DNA of 64,000 nt, from the NCBI RefSeq assembly GCF_009688965.1, contig NZ_AP021875.1, positions 4,960,001 through 5,024,000 on the forward strand, given 5' to 3'. A program made the translations under genes and the position numbers. Shown one piece after another: positions 52,341 through 61,931 of this stretch (positions are counted from its first letter, which is position 1; the number at the start of each line of letters is the position of its first letter). Below the pieces are notes generated by a model. The model was not told where the DNA came from. It was given only the letters and a program-made list of their open reading frames with translations, and made no database searches. Source of the DNA: Desulfosarcina widdelii. GTDB taxonomy: Bacteria; Desulfobacterota; Desulfobacteria; Desulfobacterales; Desulfosarcinaceae.

Positions 52341-53075
52341 ATGAAAATCGAGCAGACATCCATTGTGGAATACGAAGAAGTGGACACCGATTTTCGCATG
52401 AAGCTGCCGGCGCTGTTCCAGCGGCTCCAGCGGGCGGCCCTGAACCATTCGGATTCGGTGGGCCTGGATACGCAGACCATGGTCGCCGCCGGTGCGGTCT
52501 GGATCCTGAACAGGATACGGGTTAAGATCCAGCGGATGCCCGGATACCGGGAACCGCTCACCGTGAGGACCTGGCACAAGGGATCGGCCGGATTCCGGGC
52601 CGGCAGGGATTTTTTCGTTCTGTGCGGGGACGAGCAGGTTGCCGCCGCTGCCAGTCAATGGCTCTACTACGATATCGGCCGCAAGCGTATTGCCAAGATT
52701 CCGGAGCGGGTATCGGCACCCTACACCGATGAACGGGACGAAGCGCTGGAACCCGGTGCCATCGATTTTGCCGTGGACAAGACCTTCGAACCCGAAGAGA
52801 CGCTGGCCCTGACCACCCGTGAGGGGGATTACGACCCCAACGGCCATGTGAACAATACGGTTTACCTGGATTACCTGGACACCCTGATCAAACGTTCGGG
52901 CATTGCCGGCGGCAGCATCGGAGAAGTAGGCATCCAGTACCTGAAGGAGATCGACCGTCATGTCCAGGCCATTCAGGGCGGGCTGGTAAAGGACAACGAT
53001 GTGATCCATTTCCGGTTTTTTCAGCAGGAGACGGTCTTTGCCGCCGGTTTTGTCCGCACGAAGGATGCGCTGTGA
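52341..53075 (+). CDS. Acyl-ACP thioesterase family protein
   Basis: A 244-residue double hot-dog protein. The motif DPNGHVNNTVYLDYLDTL (residues about 165-182) contains the Asp165, Asn167 and His169 of FatA/FatB-type thioesterases. The first hot-dog holds MKLPALFQRLQRAALNHSD. It releases acyl chains from acyl carrier protein. It starts 15 bases after the FAD/Fe-S gene, probably in one transcript. Confidence 0.85.
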   Translation: MKIEQTSIVEYEEVDTDFRMKLPALFQRLQRAALNHSDSVGLDTQTMVAAGAVWILNRIRVKIQRMPGYREPLTVRTWHKGSAGFRAGRDFFVLCGDEQVAAAASQWLYYDIGRKRIAKIPERVSAPYTDERDEALEPGAIDFAVDKTFEPEETLALTTREGDYDPNGHVNNTVYLDYLDTLIKRSGIAGGSIGEVGIQYLKEIDRHVQAIQGGLVKDNDVIHFRFFQQETVFAAGFVRTKDAL

Positions 53076-53084
53076 AATAAAAGG

Positions 53085-53879
53085 TTAGATTTCTTTTGGA
53101 TCATCGAAGCCCGGTCGTTTAACGGCTCTTGCATTTGGGAAGCCGAGTTCAGTTCTTTTTCTCAGATCCTTCAGGTGCAATATTTTTTGAATTACTTCTT
53201 TTCTTTGTTCAGGAAAGTTGTTCAATAGTATATGCCAAGCCGCCATCGATTTTTCTATGCCGATTAGCGCAACTTTGGCCGATCCATCGGAATCATCAGG
53301 AAGATCGTCTTCTTTTGTGACGATATCCTCGCATTGATTTTCGCTGGCCCTCTTAATCTTGACACCAATCTGAAACAGGTACCATTTGATTACTTCAATG
53401 GAGTCTTTTATATTCGCAAATTCTTTTTCAGGATTTTCTTCCGAAGAAAGAAGACGGATTCGCGTCATTTGATCTTGTGTCCGATGCAGCAGATCCTTGT
53501 TGGACTGGAGCCACCTCCGCGCCGAAACGGCGTATTCCTCTGCCAGATGGAATAACATATTCGATATTCGATTTTCACTTTGTTTTGATACTAAATTTTT
53601 CTGATTTTCATTTTCGAACGAATTTAAATCGATACCTTTTTGCAGCGCTAACTCGGCAATCATTTCCATTGTGTCTCGAAACAACCCGGACAGCTTTTCC
53701 CAGAATTCTTTATTCCGAATATCGATCTCTTCGAGATTGCCGAACGTCTCTTCCGTCAAGGCGCAATTCAAGCACCTGGAAGTAAATTGGCAGCGTTCAC
53801 ACCAACGATCACAGTAATTGTAAATACCTCGAATATACTTCGGATCCTTGGCTTGTTTCAATAGAATTTCCTTTTTCAT
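53085..53879 (-). CDS. Unrecognised protein with N-terminal cysteine cluster
   Basis: A 264-residue cytoplasmic protein. The N-terminus YNYCDRWCERCQFTSRCLNC has five cysteines spaced like a metal or Fe-S site (Cys23, Cys27, Cys30, Cys36 and Cys39). The rest is helical and charged, without domain I recognise. Short proteins with a YCDRWCERCxFTSRC start occur in several anaerobes. It is AT-richer than its neighbours and may be acquired. It converges on the thioesterase gene. Confidence 0.65.
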   Translation of the reverse strand: MKKEILLKQAKDPKYIRGIYNYCDRWCERCQFTSRCLNCALTEETFGNLEEIDIRNKEFWEKLSGLFRDTMEMIAELALQKGIDLNSFENENQKNLVSKQSENRISNMLFHLAEEYAVSARRWLQSNKDLLHRTQDQMTRIRLLSSEENPEKEFANIKDSIEVIKWYLFQIGVKIKRASENQCEDIVTKEDDLPDDSDGSAKVALIGIEKSMAAWHILLNNFPEQRKEVIQKILHLKDLRKRTELGFPNARAVKRPGFDDPKEI

Positions 53880-53949
53880 TATGGATGGGTGTCGTATTCA
53901 CCGCGAGAGGTATTCGTCCGATGCGAGTACTGCCACAGGTGAAATCGAC

Positions 53950-54423
53950 CTACCGCTCCGGCCGATCCTCAAGGGACAGAATGAAGTCCCACTCGTTTTT
54001 GGACACAGGCATGATTGAAAGCCGGTTGCCCTTGCGCACCAGGGGCATGTTTTCAAGCGATGCATGGTCCTTGATTTCGGCCAGGGAGATAACCCGCCTG
54101 GTGTGCCGCAGGTATTTGATGTCCACCATGTACCAGCGCGGGTTGTTTGGATCGCTTTTTTCATCGAAATACTTGCTGTCGGGTTCGAAGGCGGTATGGT
54201 CCGGGTAGCCTTCGCGCACCACTTCCATCAATCCGACAATCCCCGGCACTTTGCAGTTGGAGTGATAAAAAAAGGCACGGTCGCCGACCTTCATCGTATC
54301 GCGCATCATGTTGCGGGCCTGGTAATTGCGCACGCCGTCCCAGTGTTCCGTCCGGTTTGGCATCGATTTCAGATCATCGATGCTGAATGCCGAAGGCTCG
54401 GATTTCATCAGCCAATAGTTCAT
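53950..54423 (-). CDS. EVE domain protein (YTH-like fold)
   Basis: A protein of about 157 residues with the EVE/PUA-like fold: MNYWLMKSEPSAFSIDDL at the N-terminus, WDGVRNYQARNMMRDTMKVGDRAFFYHSN and VVREGYPD. EVE domains bind modified bases in nucleic acids. ATG 54423 is chosen because GGAGAGG lies just upstream; the frame opens at 54441. It starts 14 bases after the binding-protein gene, but a functional link is not evident. Confidence 0.88.
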   Translation of the reverse strand: MNYWLMKSEPSAFSIDDLKSMPNRTEHWDGVRNYQARNMMRDTMKVGDRAFFYHSNCKVPGIVGLMEVVREGYPDHTAFEPDSKYFDEKSDPNNPRWYMVDIKYLRHTRRVISLAEIKDHASLENMPLVRKGNRLSIMPVSKNEWDFILSLEDRPER

Positions 54424-54437
54424 ATGCCTCTCCATAA

Positions 54438-55208
54438 TCATTTAGAAGAATACTTCTCAAAATACGCTTTCTTTATTTTGTCGACAATCCCAGTTTCCAA
54501 TAACTGCCCATGAATTCGATTGAATTCGGCGAACCGGGACGCCAGCGGAGATTTTTTACTCACCGTGATATAAGACTCGTTATGACTTGCCGGACACCTG
54601 TAAGACGTCTCTTCAAACGCCCCCTGCAACCCCATTTCGGAAATGATATAATTTAAAGGCTCTTTGTATCCGATGACACCGTCAATGCGTTCCGCATTCA
54701 GCAGGTTTAGAAGCTTGTTGTATGTATGCCAGGGGACTTTTTTCAGCTTTGTGTCATTGTCAAAGCGGTTAAAGTAAACGGCTCCTCGCTCGTAACCGAT
54801 TGTGTAATTGTAAAGGTCCTCATAGGTTCTGACAGCACGTCCTTTCCCTTTTTTGAAATAGAAAACAATAGGAAAATCGGTAAGAAAAGGCTTATCACAG
54901 TAGAGCATATATTTTTCTCTGTCCGGCTTTTTTACCGCATTGGTCAGGACGTCGACGGTACCTACTTCCATGCTTTTCAGGCAGCGCTTCCATGGGCATC
55001 TGTATAAAGAAACATCGAGATTCATTCTTCCGGCGATTTCCTTTACCACATCGACATCGACTCCGCTTATCCAGTCGTCCTTTTCCGCAGCAATGACATA
55101 AGGCGGATAATGATAAATGGACAGTTTCAGTTCTTCTGCCCTCAGGTCAAAAGGCTGAATGACGAAAACAGTAAATAAGAAAACGGCTGCAAACAGACTT
55201 TTTCTCAT
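54438..55208 (-). CDS. Solute-binding protein family 3 (periplasmic)
   Basis: A 256-residue protein with a signal peptide (MRKSLFAAVFLFTVFVIQPFDLRA) and the family 3 fold (IYHYPPYVIAAEKDDWISGVDVDVVKEIAGRMNLDV, WKRCLKSMEVGTVDVLTNAVKKPDREKYM). No ABC transporter genes adjoin it. It follows the hybrid kinase gene by 14 bases, so it may report ligand to that kinase, or act on its own. It is a complete relative of the truncated protein at 41819. Confidence 0.82.
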   Translation of the reverse strand: MRKSLFAAVFLFTVFVIQPFDLRAEELKLSIYHYPPYVIAAEKDDWISGVDVDVVKEIAGRMNLDVSLYRCPWKRCLKSMEVGTVDVLTNAVKKPDREKYMLYCDKPFLTDFPIVFYFKKGKGRAVRTYEDLYNYTIGYERGAVYFNRFDNDTKLKKVPWHTYNKLLNLLNAERIDGVIGYKEPLNYIISEMGLQGAFEETSYRCPASHNESYITVSKKSPLASRFAEFNRIHGQLLETGIVDKIKKAYFEKYSSK

Positions 55209-55222
55209 TATTTCCCCATGCT

Positions 55223-57853
55223 CTATTCGCTTGTTATCGCCTCGCTGACTTTCTGAGCCAGTTCACGCGTGGAAAAGGGCTTCTGGATAAAATTCACGCC
55301 CTCATCCAACACACCGCGATGGGCGATCACATTGGCGGTGTAGCCGGACATGAAGAGGTATTTGATGTCGGGGTAAAGCTTTTTAAGGCGTTCGGCCAGT
55401 TCCCGTCCGTTCAGCTCGGGCATAGCCACATCGGTGACGACCAACTCGATATCGCCGGTGTGCGCCTCGGCCAACTGCAGCGCTTTCTTGGGACTGTCCG
55501 CCGGGAGAACCGAATAACCGAGGGTTTTCAGCATTTTTTCAGCCAGCGTCAAAATCAGCGGTTCGTCCTCTACGATGAGCACTACTTCCCCGCTGCCGCG
55601 GGGAATCGTCTCAGCTTCCCGTTTTATATCCTCAACTGCCTCTCCCATATAGCTCGGCAGGTAGATCCGAAACGTGGTCCCTTGGCCCGGTTCACTGTAA
55701 ACGTTGATAAAACCGTTGTTCTGTTTGACGATCCCGTAGACCGTGGAGAGCCCCAATCCGGTGCCTTGCCGAGACCCTTTGGTGGTGAAAAACGGTTCGA
55801 AAATTTTGTCCTGGGTCTCCTTGTCCATGCCGCAGCCGTCGTCGCTGACCGCCAGCATGATATACTCCCCGGGAAGAAATCCCCGGTGCTGCCTGCAATA
55901 CGCTTCGTCCAGGATCTGCGTGCCCGTTTCGATGACGATTTTGCCCACATTCTCGATTGCATCACGGGCGTTTACACAAAGATTGGTCAGCAACTGGTCG
56001 ACCTGGGAGGCGTCCAGCTTGACGGGCAAGAGATTTCCTTCCGACTGCCAGATCAGATCGATATCTTCTCCCAGAAGGCGGCGCAGCATTTTCAGCATAC
56101 CCTCCAGGGTCTTGTTCAGATCGAGCACTTTGGGGGTGACGGTCTGCTTACGGGCGAAGGCCAAAAGCTGCCGGGTGAGATCGGCCGAACGGCTGGCTGC
56201 CTTGCGGATTTCCTTCAGGCTCCTGAAAAGCGGTTGGGTCTCGTCCAGTTTTGCCAACTCCAGCTCGGTATAGCCGAGGATCACACTGAGCATGTTGTTG
56301 AAGTCATGGGCCACCCCTCCGGCCAATCGGCCCACGGATTCCATCTTCTGAGCCTGCAGGAGCTGCGCTTCGGTCTGTTTCACCTGGGTGACATCCCGGA
56401 GAAAGACGACGATTCCGGCGCGGTTGCCCGTATCGTCGTCGTAACAGGAAGAACTGAGCAGGACATCCAGTATGCGGCCGTCCTTGGTAGACCGGCGAGT
56501 TTCCATGCTGAAAACGGGCTCGCCACCGAGCACCTGTCTGATGCCGGCTGTCGATCTTTCCCTTTCTTCTTCGGGAACGAAGGGGATGCGCCGACCCTTG
56601 ACGTCTTGCATGGTAAACCCGAAGGTACTTGTAAACGCCGGGTTGACATAAATCGCCTGGCCGTCGAGGTTGTATATCACCAGAGGCATGGGAACGGATT
56701 TAAGCAGGGATTCGTATAGCCGCGTCCGTTTCAGGGATTCCTGGTAAAGCGACTGATATCTCACGCGGGAGCGCTGCAGCCTTGTTTCGGCTTTTTTTCG
56801 GTCGGTGGTGTCGCGGCCGATCCCCAGCACCCCTATGAGTCGGCCGTCGCTGCGGTACATGGGAGTCTTGATGGTTTCGAGAATTTCGCGATGGCCATCG
56901 CTGGCGAAAATAAACTCGCTTTCATTCCGGATCGGGCCTCCTTTTTCAAGGACCTGCCGATCCTCCTTGCGATAAAGTTCAGCTTTTTTTTTACTGAGAA
57001 AGTCGTAATCTGTTTTGCCGACGATGTCCTTTTCCCTGGCCCCGAAATGCGCTTCGAAGCGCGGGTTGCAGGAAAGATAGACGCTCTGGGGATCTTTCAA
57101 CCAGATCAGGTCGGGAAGGGTCCGGATCAAGGTCTGCAGGCGAGCCTCGCTCTCTTTCAGGGCCTCTTCCGTCTGCTTGAGGTCGGCGATGAACCGGACC
57201 TGTTGAATGTTCTGATAGGCGATGGCAGACAACTGGTTGGCCAGGGTGAAGAGCATCCGGGCAATATTTGTGAACGTCTCGACGGACATGGACGGCACCT
57301 CCCGGAAAGCCTCGATCACGGTCGCCTCGTCGATCTCGATCTCACGCGCGTACCTGCGCATATTCTCCTCGGTTTGTGTTTCGTCGCGAACCTGCCCGAT
57401 GAGCCAGTTGGCAATGTGTCTTCCGCTGATCGAGATGCCGGCACCCGCATCCCAGAGACCGCCGCTCATGCAGGGCTGGATGATCGGTCCGTCGGAACTC
57501 AGCTTGCCGAGAGCCGCATCGGATTTGCAGCAGTTGGCAAACCCCTTGTCCGTTTTGCGAATAATTTTTTCGCATAGCCTGCAAAAATTGCTCGGCCGAG
57601 TGATCGGGCTGCCATCCACCCGGGTGATAATCGAAGCTACGCCGGTGGCCCTGGCAAATTCATCCTGGAGGCGCTGGATATCCTCCATATCGAACAGGTC
57701 TTCCAGTTCGAGCCCCTCGGCATTGTCACGGGGCTGGGTCAGCGCAAGGATCCGCCGATTCAGGGCCTTTTCTGTGCGATCTTTTTCGGCCAGGGAGTTC
57801 TCCAGTTCCCGGACCTGTTGGAGCAAAGCTTCGTACGTTGGTTTTCCGGCCAT
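55223..57853 (-). CDS. PocR/PAS hybrid sensor histidine kinase
   Basis: About 876 residues and soluble. A coiled coil, a PocR sensory domain (about 50-215; FCRLCEKIIRKTDKGFANCC with clustered cysteines), two PAS domains (about 235-350 and 370-480), HisKA with GGVAHDFNNMLSVILGY, a HATPase with DGCGMDKETQDKIFEPF and GTGLGLSTVYG, and a C-terminal receiver (VVLIVEDEPLILTLAEKM, Asp in VVTDVAMPELNG). PocR domains sense hydrocarbon derivatives or small molecules. ATG 57853 follows a GGAGGAGA site; the open frame goes to 57952. It heads an operon with the binding protein and EVE gene. Confidence 0.88.
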   Translation of the reverse strand: MAGKPTYEALLQQVRELENSLAEKDRTEKALNRRILALTQPRDNAEGLELEDLFDMEDIQRLQDEFARATGVASIITRVDGSPITRPSNFCRLCEKIIRKTDKGFANCCKSDAALGKLSSDGPIIQPCMSGGLWDAGAGISISGRHIANWLIGQVRDETQTEENMRRYAREIEIDEATVIEAFREVPSMSVETFTNIARMLFTLANQLSAIAYQNIQQVRFIADLKQTEEALKESEARLQTLIRTLPDLIWLKDPQSVYLSCNPRFEAHFGAREKDIVGKTDYDFLSKKKAELYRKEDRQVLEKGGPIRNESEFIFASDGHREILETIKTPMYRSDGRLIGVLGIGRDTTDRKKAETRLQRSRVRYQSLYQESLKRTRLYESLLKSVPMPLVIYNLDGQAIYVNPAFTSTFGFTMQDVKGRRIPFVPEEERERSTAGIRQVLGGEPVFSMETRRSTKDGRILDVLLSSSCYDDDTGNRAGIVVFLRDVTQVKQTEAQLLQAQKMESVGRLAGGVAHDFNNMLSVILGYTELELAKLDETQPLFRSLKEIRKAASRSADLTRQLLAFARKQTVTPKVLDLNKTLEGMLKMLRRLLGEDIDLIWQSEGNLLPVKLDASQVDQLLTNLCVNARDAIENVGKIVIETGTQILDEAYCRQHRGFLPGEYIMLAVSDDGCGMDKETQDKIFEPFFTTKGSRQGTGLGLSTVYGIVKQNNGFINVYSEPGQGTTFRIYLPSYMGEAVEDIKREAETIPRGSGEVVLIVEDEPLILTLAEKMLKTLGYSVLPADSPKKALQLAEAHTGDIELVVTDVAMPELNGRELAERLKKLYPDIKYLFMSGYTANVIAHRGVLDEGVNFIQKPFSTRELAQKVSEAITSE

Positions 57854-58152
57854 GATGATTCGGTCTCCTCCAGGTGCGCTATACCTGATATTATTGGAAA
57901 CTGATCGTAAACAGAGCGTCGAGAACTGCCAGGATGTGCATGAGGACTGCAACGTCAGGAAAGTGCATTAGTGTAAAAAGTTAAGATGAAAAGCCATTTG
58001 TGTCAACACGTCCGGCTTGATCTCCTTTTTTCTTGGCAACCCGAACGACAACCGGTAAGATTGCCGGAAAAAGGGGCCAGGCCGCCGATGCCGGATGTTG
58101 GCTACCCCCATTTTTTGACTTTTAATCCCCCAGCTTCGCTAATATATCGTAA

Positions 58153-59427
58153 ATGCCATACCTTAAGACCAGCCGCAGACGTTTTCTCAAAACGGTGGGT
58201 AACAGCGCCGTTGCATTTCCTTTTCTTCTGAATGCAGGCTTGCTTTCGGGGTGCGGCAAGCGGTCATCGCGTACCGGCGTCATGGTCCGACACCCTGTCT
58301 ATCTCCTCAAAAATGGATCGGTTTTTCTGAACGGAAGCTTCGAAAAAGCGGACCTGGTCGTAGAAAACGGCCTCATTACAAAGATTGGAAAGGAGAAGGG
58401 TGGTTCCGGGGTTGCGGACGCCAAGGTCATCGACTGTTCGCGTTTTTTCATATCGCCGGGATGGATTGACTTTCACTGCCACCTGGGCGGCATCGGCGTC
58501 GATTTCGATCTTTTGGGCCCCGAAATGGGCATTACGGCGATGGTGGAAGCGGGAACATATGGTCCCGAAACATTTGACGCGTTCATGAACCGGTTCTGCA
58601 AGCACGCCAAGATCCCGGTTTATGTTTTTCTCAATGTCAGGAAAAACGGCATCCAAATTAAAAACATTTTCTTTAAAAGCAAGCCCGGCATAGAGGATGT
58701 CGATGGCGCACGTCGTCTCATCGATCAACATCCAGATGTCATCAAGGGATTGAAAGTACGTCTGGATTCAATGAACGCGCCGGACGAGAATCCGGCTTAT
58801 CTGGCGGATGTGACGGCGAAACTGGGGAGAGAACGGCAACTGCCGGTGATGTACCATCTTGGCAATCCGAAACCGTCGATCACCGATTTTCTGAAAATGT
58901 CCAAACCCGGAGACATCATCACCCATTGTTTCAGAAAAAGTAATAATTCCGTTGTCGATGCCTCCGGAAATATGAGGGGCGAAGCCCTTCACGCAAAAGC
59001 CGAAGGAATCCTTTTCGATGTCGGTCATGGCGTGGGAAGTTTTGAATTCGACTCCGCAAAAAGGGCGTTCGACCGGGATTTCATGGATTTCACGATCAGT
59101 TCGGACTTGTGGCTGCTGCCCTCCTGGTTCAAAAGCCGAACCTTGGCCAATGTCGCTTCGAAATTTTTCGCCCTGGGATTGAGCCTCGAAGAGGTGACCT
59201 CGCGAATTTCCTCCCGGCCAAGGCGGCTGCTGACGGTAGAATCTGAAATACAAATCGGAAGGCCCATGGATTTGACGATTTTTTCCATTGCCGACGGCAC
59301 GTTTGAATACGTCGATACCGGTGGCCATGCATTGACCTGCGGCAGACGAATCCTTCCTGAATATACCATCGTCGGGGGCAATCTGATCCGGGCGGGGGAT
59401 CGTGACAGAAGGTTGTTTATGTCCTGA
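58153..59427 (+). CDS. Tat-exported amidohydrolase lipoprotein
   Basis: A 424-residue protein of the amidohydrolase superfamily with a Tat signal (SRRRFLKTVGNSAVAFPFLL) ending in a lipobox (LLSGC, Cys34), so it is probably anchored outside the membrane. The metal motif DFHCHLGG (His108, His110) starts the barrel; YHLGNP and ITHCFRKSNN supply further histidines, and the aspartate is in TISSDLW. It is close to dihydroorotase/D-aminoacylase type enzymes of unknown substrate. ATG 58153 has only weak ribosome signals. It is divergent from the hybrid kinase gene. Confidence 0.82.
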   Translation: MPYLKTSRRRFLKTVGNSAVAFPFLLNAGLLSGCGKRSSRTGVMVRHPVYLLKNGSVFLNGSFEKADLVVENGLITKIGKEKGGSGVADAKVIDCSRFFISPGWIDFHCHLGGIGVDFDLLGPEMGITAMVEAGTYGPETFDAFMNRFCKHAKIPVYVFLNVRKNGIQIKNIFFKSKPGIEDVDGARRLIDQHPDVIKGLKVRLDSMNAPDENPAYLADVTAKLGRERQLPVMYHLGNPKPSITDFLKMSKPGDIITHCFRKSNNSVVDASGNMRGEALHAKAEGILFDVGHGVGSFEFDSAKRAFDRDFMDFTISSDLWLLPSWFKSRTLANVASKFFALGLSLEEVTSRISSRPRRLLTVESEIQIGRPMDLTIFSIADGTFEYVDTGGHALTCGRRILPEYTIVGGNLIRAGDRDRRLFMS

Positions 59428-59436
59428 TTTTAAGAC

Positions 59437-60411
59437 TCAAGGAAACATCGTGATGACGACGTTTCCCTTTTTGCGGCCGGTATCGACGTAGCGGTGCGCA
59501 TCGACGATCTGTTCCAGGGGGTATTGCCGGTCGATCACCGGCTTGAATTCTCCAGCCTCGGCCAACCCCGCGAGGAAATGCAGATCTTCTCCGCTCCCGC
59601 TTGCCGCGCCGGCAATGATTCGCCGACTACCGGTCATAGCCGCCCTTGGGATCTGAAGCATGTCCGGTAATCCGCCTACAATCAGAAGCAGGCGGCCGCC
59701 TTCCTTCAGTGAACCCCTGCTCCGGGAGAAACCGGCCGTACCGGCAGTATCGACGATAACGTCATAGGTGTCATCCGTTTTCGTGAAATCCTCCCGAGTA
59801 TAGTCGATTATCCGTTCGACGCCCAGAGATTTCACCAGCGCCACGTTGGCGGTGCTGCACACCCCGGTTACCTCTGTACCGAAATGCCTGGCAAGCTGCA
59901 CCGCAGCGATGCCCACGCTGCCGGAAGCGCCGTTTACCAGCACTTTTTCTCCACGTTTCAGCGATGCTTTTTTCAAAAAATACAAGGCGGCCGTCCCGCC
60001 AAAGGGGATCGCCGCAGCTTGGTCCCAGGTCAGGTTGGATGGCTTGGCAGCGATGGCCTGGTCCGCCCGCATACATTTGTATTGAGCATGGGCCGCCATT
60101 TCAGCGCCGCATAGGGCGAACACGGCATCGTCCGGTTTGAATCGATTCACGTCTTTTCCAATCGCTTCGATCCTGCCGGCCAATTCCATGCCGAGAATTT
60201 TCCTCCTCGGCCGCATCAGTCCGAAAGCCAGGCGCGATATGAGCCGAAACCCGGCCGGCACGTCCATGCTGCGCAACCGCCGATCCCCGGATGTCACTGT
60301 CGTCGCCTTCACCTTGATGAGAACCTCGTTGCCCTTGGGTACCGGTATGGCAACTTCCTTGATTTCGAGAACATCCGGCGGACCGTATCTTTCGTAGACA
60401 ACTGCTTTCAT
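59437..60411 (-). CDS. Medium-chain zinc-less alcohol dehydrogenase/quinone oxidoreductase
   Basis: A protein of about 324 residues with the MDR fold: MKAVVYERYGPPDVLEIKEV, the GroES part (ILGMELAGRIEAIGKDVNRF) and the nucleotide-binding motif VNGASGSVGIAAVQLARHFG. No structural zinc cysteines are seen, so it belongs with the NAD(P)H quinone reductase-like members. ATG 60411 is chosen from the conserved start. It converges on the amidohydrolase gene. Confidence 0.88.
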   Translation of the reverse strand: MKAVVYERYGPPDVLEIKEVAIPVPKGNEVLIKVKATTVTSGDRRLRSMDVPAGFRLISRLAFGLMRPRRKILGMELAGRIEAIGKDVNRFKPDDAVFALCGAEMAAHAQYKCMRADQAIAAKPSNLTWDQAAAIPFGGTAALYFLKKASLKRGEKVLVNGASGSVGIAAVQLARHFGTEVTGVCSTANVALVKSLGVERIIDYTREDFTKTDDTYDVIVDTAGTAGFSRSRGSLKEGGRLLLIVGGLPDMLQIPRAAMTGSRRIIAGAASGSGEDLHFLAGLAEAGEFKPVIDRQYPLEQIVDAHRYVDTGRKKGNVVITMFP

Positions 60412-60616
60412 ATTTCGCCTGCTACTCCAGGGAGAGAATGTCTTTTCCAAACAACTTCGCACAATCCCGGTCAGCATATCGACTTGTCAGGATTGCAGCC
60501 TGATCGGGCAACAATACCAAAACAACCGTGTTGTGCAATTGTTTTTAGGTGATCGGCTTGCGCCTTTGTGTCAATGCCGAATCATGACCTGGTCCCAAGC
60601 GGTTCCGTTTTATGGA

Positions 60617-60982
60617 CTAGATCCATTCTACGTCGCTATCCGTCATTTCTCCGCCCGCATGCCCGGTGTTGACTGTCTTAGCAGGTTCGATGAGAAGGAT
60701 TTTGCACTCGCTTTGGCTGGCAGGTTTGTGTTCGACGCCTTTGGAGATGACGACCATTTCTCCCTTTTCAAGATGCAGGGTTTTGTTCCGAAGATGAATT
60801 TGCAGGCTGCCGTCGATGAACATGAAGACTTCATCGGTCTCCGGATGCTTGTGCCAGATGAATTCTCTTTTCATACGCACCAGCTTAAAATCGACCTCGT
60901 TCATTCGGGCGATGCGTTTATACTTGTGAAGCTCGTCGATTTTGCTGAGTTTGTCCTTGATGTTGACCACCGAGATACTCAC
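60617..60982 (-). CDS. Cupin domain protein
   Basis: A 121-residue single cupin (residues about 35-100): WHKHPETDEVFMFIDGSLQIHLR then LHLEKGEMVVISKGVEHKP give both cupin motifs with the metal-binding histidines and glutamate. GTG 60982 follows GGAGGCGTAAC, a better start than any ATG; a longer frame upstream overlaps the next gene. It is the last gene of the set behind the LysR regulator. Confidence 0.82.
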   Translation of the reverse strand: MSISVVNIKDKLSKIDELHKYKRIARMNEVDFKLVRMKREFIWHKHPETDEVFMFIDGSLQIHLRNKTLHLEKGEMVVISKGVEHKPASQSECKILLIEPAKTVNTGHAGGEMTDSDVEWI

Positions 60983-61001
60983 GTTACGCCTCCTATTGTT
61001 T

Positions 61002-61535
61002 TCATGCGTTTGCTTTCTTGCCCAACACGCCCGTAGCGACGGCCACGCCCTGCCCATTGAGAGGCAGCCGGCCGACGATGACGCTGACGAAACCGGCTGA
61101 AACCAGAAGACTGTCGATCCGTTCCGAGTCGACCTGCCGGTTGTAAAAGTTTTCGGAAGCGATCCCCAACACCAGCCGGCCGCCCGGTCGCAGGCTGTGT
61201 CGCAGGTTTGCCAGGAACCGAACCGGATTGTCCCGCAGGAAACCACCCACAGCCCAGAGAATGGCGTCGATACAGGCATCTTTTTTACGCCGCAATTTTC
61301 GTCCCCAACCGGCACCGGAGGCCGTCGAGATTGTCCGGATAAGGGCACCTCTGGCGGATAACGCCTCTTCCACAAAGGCACGCTCGCCATCCAGGCACGC
61401 CACCGCATCGCCTGCGCCAATGCCGGCAATGTTGAGGATGCGATTGTAAAAGTCGCTGGTGCGGACCGCCGGGAGGCAAGGGCCCTGCGTTCCGGAAGTT
61501 TTGTCGCGGTCCGGGTCAATGGCTGCAGGATTCAT
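61002..61535 (-). CDS. Class I methyltransferase-like protein
   Basis: A 177-residue protein with a Rossmann-like pattern (LNIAGIGAGDAVACLDGERAFVEEAL, HSLRPGGRLVLGI) that suggests a SAM methyltransferase, but the motif I glycine signature is weakened (AGIGAGDAV). Substrate unknown. It follows the small membrane protein by 32 bases and precedes the cupin gene by 19. Confidence 0.65.
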   Translation of the reverse strand: MNPAAIDPDRDKTSGTQGPCLPAVRTSDFYNRILNIAGIGAGDAVACLDGERAFVEEALSARGALIRTISTASGAGWGRKLRRKKDACIDAILWAVGGFLRDNPVRFLANLRHSLRPGGRLVLGIASENFYNRQVDSERIDSLLVSAGFVSVIVGRLPLNGQGVAVATGVLGKKANA

Positions 61536-61567
61536 GATGATATTCCTTTCCTTTCATTTGGCGCTCG

Positions 61568-61759
61568 CTAATTCAGCTGCCCGATGGCCAGGCCGGCAGC
61601 GATGGATGCCACAACCCAGAACAGGGCTTTGATCGAAACGGGCCCCACATGCTGATAAGACCGGATGATAGGAACCGGCGTGCATTTTTCGCAGGACATT
61701 TGCAGGGAATGCTCCGGTCGGAAGAGGTCGGCTATCATTGATAGCTTTCTGGTGCCCAT
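61568..61759 (-). CDS. Small single-helix protein with CEKC motif
   Basis: A 63-residue protein. AAGGAGGACC lies eight bases before ATG 61759, a strong site. MSCEKC has a CxxC pair, and a C-terminal membrane helix (IKALFWVVASIAAGLAIGQ) anchors it. Function unknown; it starts the minus-strand gene set opposite the LysR gene. Confidence 0.65.
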   Translation of the reverse strand: MGTRKLSMIADLFRPEHSLQMSCEKCTPVPIIRSYQHVGPVSIKALFWVVASIAAGLAIGQLN

Positions 61760-61931
61760 GATGGTCCTCCTTGTCCTGGCTTTACTCGGGTCGATGATGG
61801 GAACGTAAAGCGGAGGCAGGCAAAAATCCAATCGTAAGAATGGATAAGGGCCTTCACAAAAGCTGATTGACAGGGACTTCTCCGATCGCTAAAGTCCAAT
61901 TTCTTTCCCCACCCGAGCGATGTCGATTGCC

